Below, piece by piece: positions 27,005-35,930 of a stretch of DNA of 58,204 nt. The notes under the pieces are model-generated. The model saw only the letters and a list, made by a program, of their open reading frames with translations. It made no database searches and was not told the origin of the DNA. The position numbers and the translations under genes are program-made. How positions within the stretch are numbered: the stretch's first letter is position 1; every line of letters starts with the position of its first letter. This DNA is from Sphingomonas sp. Leaf33 (lineage in GTDB: Bacteria > Pseudomonadota > Alphaproteobacteria > Sphingomonadales > Sphingomonadaceae): contig NZ_LMLB01000001.1 in the NCBI RefSeq assembly GCF_001421785.1, positions 888,282 to 946,485 on the forward strand, written 5' to 3'.

Positions 27005-29353
27005 TCAGATCCCGTAGCCGAGGCGGATGCCAATGGTGCGTGGGCGGAGCGTACCCGCACGGCTGAGCAGGAACGCCTCGGGGTGGATGTACGTCACCGA
27101 ATGGTCGTCGAACACGTTTTCGACATAGGCCTGTGCCGAGATCGGTCCGCTCTTCACGCCGAAGCTGATGTTGGTATTCACATATTCGTCGGTCTTGCCG
27201 AACGTCGCCAGACGCAGGTTCGGGTTGCCCGGCGTGTTCGGGAACGAGCTGTTGTACGACCCGACATATTGCGCGTTGACCGCCAGCGTGCCCTTTGCCG
27301 TCTCGCCCAGGTCGAAGCCGATCGAGGTGTAGAGCGCGCCCTGCAGACGCGGCGCCGACAGCCGGTGGCCGAGCACCGCACCCGAGATCGCCGCTTCCGC
27401 CGCGCTCAGCTTGGTGATCTTCGAATCGTTGTACGCGGCGTTCAGGCCGATGAAGACGTCCTTTGCCGGAACGACGCCCATCTCGACCTCGAACCCCTTG
27501 CTGCGCGCGCCGCCGATGTTGGTCGCGAACTGCACCGAATCCGACACGCGGTTGGCCTGCGCCTGGATGTTGTTCCAGTCGATCAGGTATGCCGCGGCGT
27601 TGATCGTGACGAGGCCGTTCAGGAACCGCCCCTTCGCGCCGATCTCGTAGCTTTTCAGGTCGTCCGATGACGCACCGTTGGGGATGATGACGTCGTTGGC
27701 ACCCGGTACCGTGCTCGCGCGGCCGGCGGCGGCGTTGACGATCGGCGCGCGGAACCCGGTCGAGAAGGTGGCGTAGGTCGTGACCGACTCGGTCGGTTTG
27801 AACGAGGCGCTTGCCTTCCACGACGGCTTCGATCCGGTCGCCTTTACGCCCGTCACCGGCTGGTACGGCGTGAAGGTCACGAAATTGCCCGACAGGCCGA
27901 GCAGTGCGAGCGCATAGTAGTTGAGGCCGCGCGTATCGGTCGCGACGTAGCCGCCCGCTTCGGTGAACGCCTGTGCCGAGGTCCGGCCGTAGCGCATCCC
28001 GCCGGTCAGCCAGAATTTGGGCGAGAAGCGGTAGGTCAGCTCACCGAAGCCGGCCAGTTCTTCGCTGTTCGAATGGGTTAACAGCTTCTGGAAATACTGG
28101 TCGGGCAGGCCGGTCAGGCGGCGGGCGGCCAGGAACTGCGGGTTCGAGCGGTAGTTGAAATCGACGTCGCGGCGACGGTTCAGGTAGAAGCCGCCGACGA
28201 CGAATTCGAACTTGCCGCCCAGCGACGAGGCAAGGCGCGTTTCCTGCACGAACACTTTGTCGAACGCGTCCGCATCCAGCCCGAACGCGATCGGCGCACC
28301 GGGGAAGGCGGCCTGGCGCGGGAAGGTGCCGGCGAGATCGACATAGAAGCGCTGGTTGAAGTCAGAGAAGGTCGACGACGACGTGAGCTTGGCGAAATCG
28401 AAATCATAGTCGATCGTCGCGTTCAGCACGGTCTGTTCGCCGGTAAAGCGATCGGGCTGGTCCGACATGCGCTTCTCGCGGCCCAGCGACGGACTGGTCA
28501 GCGACGAATCCTTCGGGTCGCTGTTCTCGTAGCTGGCGAGCAGGCGGATCGAGAAGCGATCGGTCGGCTTGAACAGCGCGATGATGCGCCCGCCGTAATC
28601 GATCAGCGTGTTCGCGTTGTGGACGCCGGTTCCGACGTTGTCGAGATAGCCTTCCTCGTTGCGATAGAAACCGACCGCGCGGACGGCCAGCTTGTCGTTG
28701 ACGATCGGCACGTTGATCATCGCGTTGTAGCGCTGGCGGAAGCTGTCGCTGCCGGTCAGCCCCAGGTCGGCAAGCGCCGAACGGTCGAAGTCGTTAAGGT
28801 CCGGGCTCTTGGTCAGGATGCGCATCGCCCCCGACAGCGATCCCGATCCGAACAGCGTGCCCTGCGGCCCGCGCAGGAATTCGACGCGCTCGACATCGAA
28901 CAGGTTAGGATCGACGACGGTGGTATTGCCGATGGTCGAAACCGGCAGTTCGTCGATGTAGACCGCGACCGAGCTTTGCAGGTTGGCGTTGTAGCCGTTG
29001 GTCGCAATGCCGCGGGCGGTGAAGTTGTTGAAATTCTGGGTCGGACGGTTGAGCACGACGCCCGGCGTCTCGCGCGCAATCCCCTCGAAACCGACGATGC
29101 CCTTCTGCGTCAGCTCTTCCTGCTGGAACGCGGTGATGCTCAGCGGCACGTCCTGCAACCGCTCGGCGCGGCGGGTGGCGGTGACGATGACGTCGTTCGA
29201 TCCGGGTGTCTCGTCGGTCGATTCCTGCCCGATGACGGGCGGCTTGCCCTCGGTCGTCGGCGTCGCCGGCGCGACCACCGTCTGCGCCGTCGCCCCGCTC
29301 GTCCCCAGAACGATCGCCACGGCACACGTCGATGCCAGATGCAGTGCCCGCAT
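27005..29353 (-). CDS. TonB-dependent receptor, first gene of the esterase operon
   Basis: 782 residues with a signal peptide (about 1-23, ending ATAQ). The TonB box region reads DVIVTATRR, followed by plug motifs RLQDVPLSITAFQQEELTQKG, VDPNLFDVERVEFLRGPQGTLFGSGSLSG and a beta-barrel of about 600 residues. This shape is that of siderophore-type receptors, but in sphingomonads the same family imports hydrophobic and aromatic compounds. Being the first gene of an operon with esterase and acyl-CoA ligase, it is more likely to import an organic substrate than iron. Its promoter overlaps operator site B. Confidence 0.9.
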   Translation of the reverse strand: MRALHLASTCAVAIVLGTSGATAQTVVAPATPTTEGKPPVIGQESTDETPGSNDVIVTATRRAERLQDVPLSITAFQQEELTQKGIVGFEGIARETPGVVLNRPTQNFNNFTARGIATNGYNANLQSSVAVYIDELPVSTIGNTTVVDPNLFDVERVEFLRGPQGTLFGSGSLSGAMRILTKSPDLNDFDRSALADLGLTGSDSFRQRYNAMINVPIVNDKLAVRAVGFYRNEEGYLDNVGTGVHNANTLIDYGGRIIALFKPTDRFSIRLLASYENSDPKDSSLTSPSLGREKRMSDQPDRFTGEQTVLNATIDYDFDFAKLTSSSTFSDFNQRFYVDLAGTFPRQAAFPGAPIAFGLDADAFDKVFVQETRLASSLGGKFEFVVGGFYLNRRRDVDFNYRSNPQFLAARRLTGLPDQYFQKLLTHSNSEELAGFGELTYRFSPKFWLTGGMRYGRTSAQAFTEAGGYVATDTRGLNYYALALLGLSGNFVTFTPYQPVTGVKATGSKPSWKASASFKPTESVTTYATFSTGFRAPIVNAAAGRASTVPGANDVIIPNGASSDDLKSYEIGAKGRFLNGLVTINAAAYLIDWNNIQAQANRVSDSVQFATNIGGARSKGFEVEMGVVPAKDVFIGLNAAYNDSKITKLSAAEAAISGAVLGHRLSAPRLQGALYTSIGFDLGETAKGTLAVNAQYVGSYNSSFPNTPGNPNLRLATFGKTDEYVNTNISFGVKSGPISAQAYVENVFDDHSVTYIHPEAFLLSRAGTLRPRTIGIRLGYGI

Positions 29354-29403
29354 GCTTCCTCTCCCACTGTCGCTGCCGATGATTGGACTCGGCTTGTGTG
29401 ACG

Positions 29404-29432
29404 AAGATGCCGGGGGAAATCGGCGGTGTCAA
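29404..29432 (-). promoter_or_regulatory. promoter of the TonB-esterase operon
   Basis: On the minus strand, a consensus -35 TTGACA (29432-29427) is followed after 17 bases by CATCTT (29409-29404), a weak -10. The first base of the -35 is the last base of operator site B, so a bound repressor would block RNA polymerase directly. Confidence 0.55.
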
Positions 29433-29457
29433 CATTCACTATCACGCGTGTGAATGT
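29432..29457. promoter_or_regulatory. TetR-type operator, site B (TonB operon promoter)
   Basis: ACATTCAC (29432-29439) and GTGAATGT (29450-29457) are perfect 8-base inverted arms with a ten-base centre. The core matches site A at 21782-21803. It abuts the -35 box of the operon promoter, the usual position for TetR repression. Confidence 0.75.
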
Positions 29458-29583
29458 AATTCCTAGGCGTGGTTTTGCTTCTGCTGCGCGACGCGATGAG
29501 CGAAGTTCCAACGGTCTGGTGCTGTCGACTTGCGTCCCGGCGCGGGGGGTGGAGCCAATCATCGCCGCGGCCGTTTGCCGCGC

Positions 29584-30423
29584 ATGACAGATCCGAATCC
29601 ATCCGACGTCGAGGACATCAAGGCGGCGGACGCAAAGGAGCTTCACCGCGCGGTGCGCGAGGAAGGACAGGCGGAGATCGATCGTCCGACCGCGTCCCTG
29701 CTCTGGTCGGGGCTCGCCGGCGGGTTGGCCATCACCGCATCGCTGGTGGCCGAGGCGGCGCTGGTCCAGGCGGTGCCGTCCAGTCCCTGGAGCAGCCTGA
29801 TCGTGACGCTGGGCTATCCGCTGGGCTTCATGATCGTCGTCCTCGGACGGATGCAGTTCTTCACCGAAAGCACGATCACGGCGATGCTGCCGCTGGCCAC
29901 CCACCCGTCGTGGCGGACCGCGCGCCGGACGGTCCGCCTGTGGGCGCTCGTGCTGATCGCGAACCTGGCGGGCACGGCCATCGCCACGGCGGGCTTTGCG
30001 ACGCTGCCGCTGATCGACGCCCCCTTGCGCGACGGCATCGTGTCGGTATCGACCGTGATCCTGCACCATGATGCGGTCGCGACGTTCTGGACCGCGATTC
30101 CAGCCGGTTTCCTGATCGCGGCGATGGCGTGGCTGCTGCCCAACGCACGTGATCAATCCTTCTGGCTGATCTTCGTCGTGACCTATGTCGTCGGCGCGGC
30201 GGGCTTCAGCCATTCGATCGTCGGTTCGGCAGAGGCCTTCGCGCTGGTCTGGGCCGGCCGGCTCGACCTGCCGGCGGCGGTGGCCGGGGCGATCCTGCCG
30301 GCAGCGCTCGGCAACCTGGTCGGCGGCGCCGGCCTGTTCGCCCTGCTGGCCCACGGCCAGGTCCGACCCGAGATGCCGCCGCAAGGCGACGGGCTGCCAT
30401 CGAATGGCCCGGGTCGCCGCTGA
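29584..30423 (+). CDS. formate/nitrite transporter family channel (YfdC-like)
   Basis: 279 residues from the ATG at 29584. After an acidic N-terminal segment (SDVEDIKAADAKELHRAVREEGQAEIDRP) there are about six membrane spans, with SGLAGGLAITASL and GRMQFFTESTITAMLPL resembling the first pore helices of the FocA/NirC fold. The YfdC branch carries such an N-terminal extension. It would pass small monovalent anions or related solutes across the inner membrane; the substrate is unknown. No formate, nitrite or sulfide genes are adjacent. Confidence 0.75.
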   Translation: MTDPNPSDVEDIKAADAKELHRAVREEGQAEIDRPTASLLWSGLAGGLAITASLVAEAALVQAVPSSPWSSLIVTLGYPLGFMIVVLGRMQFFTESTITAMLPLATHPSWRTARRTVRLWALVLIANLAGTAIATAGFATLPLIDAPLRDGIVSVSTVILHHDAVATFWTAIPAGFLIAAMAWLLPNARDQSFWLIFVVTYVVGAAGFSHSIVGSAEAFALVWAGRLDLPAAVAGAILPAALGNLVGGAGLFALLAHGQVRPEMPPQGDGLPSNGPGRR

Positions 30424-30468
30424 TCGACGACCTCTGTCCTGATCGCGCCGACCTGCTAAGGCCGTTGC

Positions 30469-30789
30469 ATGTCAAAGTCCCAGACCAACGGTGGCACGAT
30501 CGATGTCGACGGCACGACATATGATTGGCGCCTTCGAAACGAGCCGCATCTCTCGGATGACGAGGGCTGGAAGGGGATGACGATCTCGCTGCTGCAACAC
30601 GGTGCCAAGCGCGAAGCCTGGATGGAATTCCCGCCGCCCAAACGGCTCCTGAAAGGCTTGCCGCGCGGCCGCCTCCAACTCGACGACGCGACGATCACGC
30701 GGTGCGTGCGTGCCGCATTGTCGGCGGGTTGGGAGCCCGAATCGCGGGGGAAGCCGGTGACCTTCATGGTCGATGCCGACGGCAACTGA
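30469..30789 (+). CDS. conserved-looking hypothetical protein (106 residues)
   Basis: Begins MSKSQTNGGTIDVDGTTYDW, with AAGG eight bases before the ATG. The sequence has two parts: an N-terminal beta-rich segment (WRLRNEPHLSDDEGWKGMTIS) and a basic segment LPRGRLQLDDATITRCVRAALSAGWEPESRGK. It has no signal peptide or membrane segment. No function is recognised. It may share a transcript with the upstream channel gene (45-base gap). Confidence 0.6.
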   Translation: MSKSQTNGGTIDVDGTTYDWRLRNEPHLSDDEGWKGMTISLLQHGAKREAWMEFPPPKRLLKGLPRGRLQLDDATITRCVRAALSAGWEPESRGKPVTFMVDADGN

Positions 30790-30809
30790 GGCGACCGCAC
30801 TCGCGACGG

Positions 30810-31643
30810 TCAGCTATTCAGCCAGTCAGCGATGATCTCTCCCCTGTGTCCCTCCGGCGCCAGCGCTGCGCGAAGGGCCTCGAGCAGCGGCGGTAGCGCC
30901 TGGGTGAAGGCGTAGGGCGGGTTGACGATGAAAAGACCCGCGCCGTTGTAGATGCCGGGCTGATCGGCATCGTACAGCCAATGCTCCACCGCCAGGAACT
31001 TCGGGATGCCGAGCCGACGCAGTTTGTACTTCCACTGCTCGTGCGTCGCGCGATCCTTCAGCGGGTACCAGATGACCGTCACGCCATGTGCCCATTTGCG
31101 ATGGGCCGCGGCAAGGGTCGCGGTGATGCGGTCGCGTTCGTCCGTCTGCTCGTACGGCGGGTCGACGACGACCATGCCCCGACTGGTCCGCGTCGGCAGC
31201 ATCGCAAGCCAAAGCTCATAGGCATCACGCTCGTGCACGGCAGCCACGGTGCCGCGCATCGCGCCGCGCAGCGCCCGGGCGTCCTCGGGATGTTTTTCGT
31301 TGAGGATCAGCACGTCCTGCGGACGCAGAAGCTCAACCAGGATCTGCGGCGACCCGGGGTAGAGGCGGCCCGCATCCGCCCCCGCATTCACCGCCTGCAC
31401 CGCGGCACGATAGTCGTCCAGCAACGGGTGCACGTCGGCCAGCGCCCGCAGCACGCCGTGCGTCGCCTCGCCGGTCCGCTGGGCCTGTTCGCCACCCAGG
31501 TCGTAGAGCCCGCAGCCGGCATGGGTGTCGATCAGGGTCAACGCACCCTGTTTCAGCTGCAAGGTCCGGACAAGGGCGATCAGCAGGCTGTGCTTCACGA
31601 CATCGGCGCTGTTGCCGGCATGATAGGAATGGCGATAGTTCAT
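30810..31643 (-). CDS. rlmJ: 23S rRNA (adenine(2030)-N6)-methyltransferase
   Basis: 277 residues from the ATG at 31643. The N-terminus MNYRHSYHAGNSADVVKH is diagnostic of RlmJ, and the catalytic DPPYE motif is at 161-165 in VVVDPPYEQ. HAGCGLYDL supplies part of the SAM site. It methylates A2030 of 23S rRNA. It precedes rluE on the same strand in reverse order with a 139-base gap, so this pair forms a small rRNA-modification neighbourhood. Confidence 0.92.
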   Translation of the reverse strand: MNYRHSYHAGNSADVVKHSLLIALVRTLQLKQGALTLIDTHAGCGLYDLGGEQAQRTGEATHGVLRALADVHPLLDDYRAAVQAVNAGADAGRLYPGSPQILVELLRPQDVLILNEKHPEDARALRGAMRGTVAAVHERDAYELWLAMLPTRTSRGMVVVDPPYEQTDERDRITATLAAAHRKWAHGVTVIWYPLKDRATHEQWKYKLRRLGIPKFLAVEHWLYDADQPGIYNGAGLFIVNPPYAFTQALPPLLEALRAALAPEGHRGEIIADWLNS

Positions 31644-31782
31644 TGGTGCTGGAAACCCTGCCGACGTACTGTGGGGCGAGCGTGTGGGTGAGGAAGCGGA
31701 TCGCCCGGCGGTGACCGACAGCCTATAGTGCCGCGAGACGCGCTTCGGCCAGACGCTTCGCGTGGCGCTTGGCCAGGCAACG

Positions 31783-32361
31783 TCAGCGGATGCCGTCGAT
31801 ACTTCCGCTGGTGAGGGCAAGTTCGGCGGACTGGCCCGGTGCGATTCCGGCGACGGACCAGTCGCCGATCGACCAGCGGACCAGCCGCAACGTGGGGAGG
31901 CCGACCGCCGCCGTCATCCTGCGGACCTGCCGGTTGCGTCCTTCGCGGATGGTGATCTTCAGCCAGGTGTCGGGGATCATCTTGCGCTGGCGTATCGGCG
32001 GGTCGCGCGGCCAGAGGTCCGGCGGAGCGATACGGTCGATATCTGCGGGAAGGGTCAGGCCGTCGTTGAGCCGGACGCCCCGCCGCAGGCGCTCCAATTC
32101 GGCCTCCTGCGGGTCGCCTTCGACCTGCACCAGATACGTCTTGGGCATCTTGAACCGTGGATCGGCAATGCGCGCCTGCAGTCGCCCGTCATCGCATAGC
32201 AGCAACAGGCCTTCGCTATCCCGATCCAGCCTGCCGGCAGGATAGACTCCCTTCATGTCGATGAAGTCCGACAAGGTCGACCGCACGGTCGGCGACCCCC
32301 GGTCGGTGAATTGCGACAGAACGCCGAACGGTTTGTTGAAGAGCAGCAGCCGGGCCATCAT
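31783..32361 (-). CDS. rluE: 23S rRNA pseudouridine synthase, RluE type
   Basis: 192 residues of the RsuA/RluB/RluE group. It starts directly with [16 protein letters not shown], without the S4 domain of RluB, as in RluE. The catalytic Asp is D46 in [32 protein letters not shown] is the family's second signature. It isomerises a single uridine in 23S rRNA (U2457 in E. coli). Two consecutive ATG codons (32361, 32358) are possible starts. Confidence 0.88.
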   Translation of the reverse strand: MMARLLLFNKPFGVLSQFTDRGSPTVRSTLSDFIDMKGVYPAGRLDRDSEGLLLLCDDGRLQARIADPRFKMPKTYLVQVEGDPQEAELERLRRGVRLNDGLTLPADIDRIAPPDLWPRDPPIRQRKMIPDTWLKITIREGRNRQVRRMTAAVGLPTLRLVRWSIGDWSVAGIAPGQSAELALTSGSIDGIR

Positions 32362-32451
32362 CGCCCCATATCGCCGGGCGGCGGGCGTGTCTTCACCGCT
32401 CGCGGTTGTCGACCGCCCGATCCGTCCGGGAGAACGCCCGCGACATCGCGC

Positions 32452-33108
32452 TCATCGCTCCAGCCACTCGCGCAACAGCATCGTCGTCTCGCCCGGGCGT
32501 TCGATCGGGGCGAGGTGGCCGCAGTTGCGCAGGATATGGAACCGCGCCGTCGGGATGCGGTCCGCCAGGGCCTGCGCATCCTCCGGCGTGCAAATGCGGT
32601 CGCGATCGCCAACGGCGACCAGCGTCGGCACGTGGATCGCCTCGATCGCCGGGGTCAGGCTGGGGCGGGCGAGCAGCGCGCGCTGCTGGTGTTCGAACAC
32701 CTGCGTGCCGACGCGGTCGGCCATCGCCTGGACGGGGCCGCTGACGATCGGGGTCAGCATCGGGTCGGCGTGGGGCGCGGTCGCGAGCAGGCCCTGCTCG
32801 GCGACCGTCCGGGGGCGCGAGCGAAGCGATGCCCGCGTCCCGAACAGGGCGATCCGTTCGATCCGCTCGGGCGCGCAGCGGATCATCTCCAGCGCGACAT
32901 ACCCGCCCAGGCTGACACCGGCGACCGCGAAGCGCGGCGGGGCGTGCGCCAGGACCCGCTGCGCCATCGCGGCGAGCGTGTCGTCCACGGTCAGATCGCC
33001 GAGCTCGGGATGCGCGACGTCCCCCAGGTCGAGGATCTGGCGCGCCCAGAGTTGTCCGTCACAGCCCATGGCAGGCAGCAGGACCAGCGGAACGGTACGA
33101 TAGGCCAT
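32452..33108 (-). CDS. alpha/beta hydrolase
   Basis: 218 residues. The nucleophile elbow is GVSLGGY with Ser66; the acid is probably in VGDRDRICTPEDA and the His in NCGHLAPIERP. It lacks a signal peptide. A strong ribosome site (AGGAGG) seven bases before the ATG lies in the 18-base gap after the CitMHS gene, so it is the last gene of that operon. The substrate is unknown; its place after a tricarboxylate-type transporter hints at hydrolysis of an ester or lactone of the imported acid. Confidence 0.82.
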   Translation of the reverse strand: MAYRTVPLVLLPAMGCDGQLWARQILDLGDVAHPELGDLTVDDTLAAMAQRVLAHAPPRFAVAGVSLGGYVALEMIRCAPERIERIALFGTRASLRSRPRTVAEQGLLATAPHADPMLTPIVSGPVQAMADRVGTQVFEHQQRALLARPSLTPAIEAIHVPTLVAVGDRDRICTPEDAQALADRIPTARFHILRNCGHLAPIERPGETTMLLREWLER

Positions 33109-33126
33109 CGTCGGACCTCCTAATGC

Positions 33127-34428
33127 TCAGCCGACGAACGGGAAGGCGAGGACGGCAAGCCCGGTCAGCGTCATCACGATGCAGACCAGGGTCGCGGGCA
33201 CGAGCGTGAAACGCTGGTGATCGGCGAATTCGACGCCTGCCAGACTGACCAGCAGATAGGTCGACGGGACCAGCGGGCTGAGCAGGTGCACCGGCTGGCC
33301 CATCAGTGACGCGCGCGCGATCGCCATCGGCTCGACCCCGTAATGCGCGCCCGCCTCGGCCAGGATCGGCAGCATCCCGAAATAGAAGGCGTCGTTCGAG
33401 ATGAAGAAGGTGAACGGCAGGCTGAGCGCGGCGGTGATCGGTGCCATGTACGGCCCCATCGCCGGCGGGATGACGCTGACGACTTCGCGGCTCATTGCCT
33501 CGACCATGCCGGTGCCCGACAGGATGCCGGTGAAGATGCCCGCGGCGAAGATCAGCGAGACGACCGCCAGCACGTTGCCGGCATGCGCGGCGATGCGTTC
33601 CTTCTGGTCGGCGATCATCGGGTAATTGACGACCATCGCGATCGCGAAGGCGAGCATCATCGTGATCGCCAGCGGCAGGATGCCGAGCACCAGCGCGGCG
33701 ATCAGCGCGATCGTCAGCGCGCCGTTGAACCAGCGAAGATGGGGCCGGCGCGCCTCGGGGAACTGCGACACCGCCATGCCGGTGAAGTCGGTCGGCGCAT
33801 TGCCCTTCACGTGACCGATGCGGCGGCGTTCCTTGCGCCCGAAATAGACCGCGAGCAGGATCAGGAAGACCAGGCCCGCGATCATGCCCGGGATCAGCGG
33901 CAGGAACAGCTCGGCCGGATCGAGCTTCAGCGCGCTTGCCGCGCGTGCGGTCGGCCCGCCCCACGGCGTCAGGTTCATGATGCCGCTGGTGCTCATCAGC
34001 AGCGCGACGAGGTACAGGCGGTTCATCTCGAAGCGCTTGTAGAGCGGCAGAAGCGCGGCGATGCAGATGATGTACGTGGTCGATCCGTCGCCATCCAGGC
34101 TGACGATCGCGCACAGCACGACCGTACCGACCAGGATCAGCAGCGGATCGCCGTGGACCAGCCGGATCAGCCGCCCGACCAGCGGGTCGAACAGCCCGGT
34201 ATCGGTCATCGTCGAGAAGAACAGGATCGCGAACAGCAGCATGACGCCGGTCGGCGCCAGGTTCTTGATCCCGTCGATCATCATGTCGCCGAGACCCGCC
34301 GAGAAGCCGGCGATCAGCGCGAAGACGGTGGGGACGAGGATGAGCGCGACGAGCGGCGTCATCTTCTTGGTCATGATCAGCGTCATGAAGACGGCGACCA
34401 TCAGGAAGCCATAGGCGGTGAGAGTCAT
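33127..34428 (-). CDS. CitMHS family citrate-type transporter
   Basis: 433 residues with about twelve hydrophobic segments. The N-terminal MTLTAYGFLMVAVFMTLIMTKKMTPLVALI and the two conserved loops SLDGDGSTTYII and STSGIMNLTPWGGPTARAA match the CitMHS family, whose members take up metal-citrate complexes or related tricarboxylates with protons. It follows the porin gene after 26 bases. A divergent TctDE-like sensor pair upstream of the operon fits induction by such an acid. Confidence 0.88.
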   Translation of the reverse strand: MTLTAYGFLMVAVFMTLIMTKKMTPLVALILVPTVFALIAGFSAGLGDMMIDGIKNLAPTGVMLLFAILFFSTMTDTGLFDPLVGRLIRLVHGDPLLILVGTVVLCAIVSLDGDGSTTYIICIAALLPLYKRFEMNRLYLVALLMSTSGIMNLTPWGGPTARAASALKLDPAELFLPLIPGMIAGLVFLILLAVYFGRKERRRIGHVKGNAPTDFTGMAVSQFPEARRPHLRWFNGALTIALIAALVLGILPLAITMMLAFAIAMVVNYPMIADQKERIAAHAGNVLAVVSLIFAAGIFTGILSGTGMVEAMSREVVSVIPPAMGPYMAPITAALSLPFTFFISNDAFYFGMLPILAEAGAHYGVEPMAIARASLMGQPVHLLSPLVPSTYLLVSLAGVEFADHQRFTLVPATLVCIVMTLTGLAVLAFPFVG

Positions 34429-34454
34429 GGGCGTGTCCTCGGGAGAGAGGGGCG

Positions 34455-35930
34455 TCAGAAGGTGACGGCGATGCGGGTGCCGACGGTCTGGCCGTCGTCG
34501 GGCCCTGTGAAGTCACCGGCGCGATTGTCGGTGTTCCAGTGGACGACGTTGAACTGGAAGCGGATGAAGCTGTTGAGATACCAGTTGGCGCCGACCGTCG
34601 CGGCCCAGCCGCGCCCGCCGGTCAGCAGGTCAGTGTAGTCGAGGTTTTCGTAGCGGGCGGTCAGCTCGATCGCGCCGGGCCCGCCGTCGAAGATCGATTT
34701 CAGCACGCGCGGCTGGCCGAAGCTGCCGAGGCGCGGATTGTACGGCGGCAGGTCGCCGGTCAGGAACCAGCCGCCCGACAGGCTCCACGCCTTGCTGGTG
34801 AAATCGGGGCGGCCGCCGTCCAGATGCGCGTCGCGGCGCCCGGCCTCGCCCATCAGCCAGAACGGGCCGACATAGCCGCCGACCTCCGCGCCGTAGCCGG
34901 TCGTCCCGGTGCCGCCGGTCAGCGTACCGGTCGAGACCCGCAGCGCGCCGTTGAAGCGCCCGCCGATGACGGTGTTGCGGGTCAGCGAGGTGGCGCCCGA
35001 CGCCAGCGCCTCGTCGAAGCCCCACAAACCGAGGTGCAGCACGCCGCGATCGGTCTTGATCGGGTTCCAGTGAACGCGGGCGAGGGCGGTGCGGCTGTCG
35101 CTCGTCGCCTGGTTGCCGTCGACCCGGTCGCCGGTCACGGTCAGCGACGCGTGGCCGCTCTTCCAGAACAGCCGCGGCATGATGCCGATGCCGTAGAAGC
35201 CGCGCTGCGGAATGATCGCGGTGGAGACGACGGTGCGTTCCATGAACGGCGTCGAATCCGAGCCGGTCGATCCTTCGAAGCCGCGGTCGTTGAACAGGTG
35301 CCCGGCGCGTACGTCATAGTCGCCGATCTTGCCGAGCTTGTTGCGCCAGCCGATGAAGGCGGTGACGACGTCGACCTCGTTCTCCGAGAAATCGCTTTCG
35401 AACTGGTAGAAGAAATGCGTGCCGACGCCGCCTTCGAGGCCGAGGCGCAGCGCGCGCATGCCCGTCGTCGTGATGTTGCGCGCATCGTAGCGTGAACCGA
35501 ACGTCGAGCTGACATCGGTCAGGATGCGGCCGCGCGGCTTGTAGGTGAACACGCCGTCCGCCGAGCGGAACACGGGCAGGCCGGCGCCCCATTCCGTGGT
35601 GACGCCCGAGGCATTGGCTTCGCGCGCACGGCCGATGTCCCGGTCCGCGGGGCCGGGCGAGACGAGCTGCGGCGCGAACGGCGGCGTGATCACCTGCTGC
35701 GGCGAGGCGGCGAGCGCGACCGGCGGCGTGGCCTGCGGCGCCAGCGGGACGGGTTGCGCCGCGCTCGCCTGCACGCCTTCGATCCGGTCGAGACGGGCGC
35801 GGAGCGCGGCGATCTCGGCGGCCTGCTGGCGGACCAGCGCGGCGAGATCGTCTTGTGATGGGGCCTGGGCCAGTGCGGGGGTGGCCGCGACTAGCGCAAC
35901 GAGTGCGCAGGCGGTTTTCAGGACGGTCAT
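34455..35930 (-). CDS. OprO/OprP-type porin
   Basis: 491 residues with a signal peptide (MTVLKTACALVALVAATPALAQA). A short coiled coil follows (LAALVRQQAAEIAALRARLDRIE, about 29-52), which serves as a trimer stalk in this family, then a Pro/Ala linker and a beta-barrel (FHFGVNT-type strands such as YKPRGRILTDVSSTFGSRYD) ending in RIAVTF with terminal Phe. Phosphate-selective and anion porins share this layout. With a citrate-type carrier in the same operon, an organic anion is a more likely cargo than phosphate. It overlaps the binding-protein gene by four bases. Confidence 0.85.
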   Translation of the reverse strand: MTVLKTACALVALVAATPALAQAPSQDDLAALVRQQAAEIAALRARLDRIEGVQASAAQPVPLAPQATPPVALAASPQQVITPPFAPQLVSPGPADRDIGRAREANASGVTTEWGAGLPVFRSADGVFTYKPRGRILTDVSSTFGSRYDARNITTTGMRALRLGLEGGVGTHFFYQFESDFSENEVDVVTAFIGWRNKLGKIGDYDVRAGHLFNDRGFEGSTGSDSTPFMERTVVSTAIIPQRGFYGIGIMPRLFWKSGHASLTVTGDRVDGNQATSDSRTALARVHWNPIKTDRGVLHLGLWGFDEALASGATSLTRNTVIGGRFNGALRVSTGTLTGGTGTTGYGAEVGGYVGPFWLMGEAGRRDAHLDGGRPDFTSKAWSLSGGWFLTGDLPPYNPRLGSFGQPRVLKSIFDGGPGAIELTARYENLDYTDLLTGGRGWAATVGANWYLNSFIRFQFNVVHWNTDNRAGDFTGPDDGQTVGTRIAVTF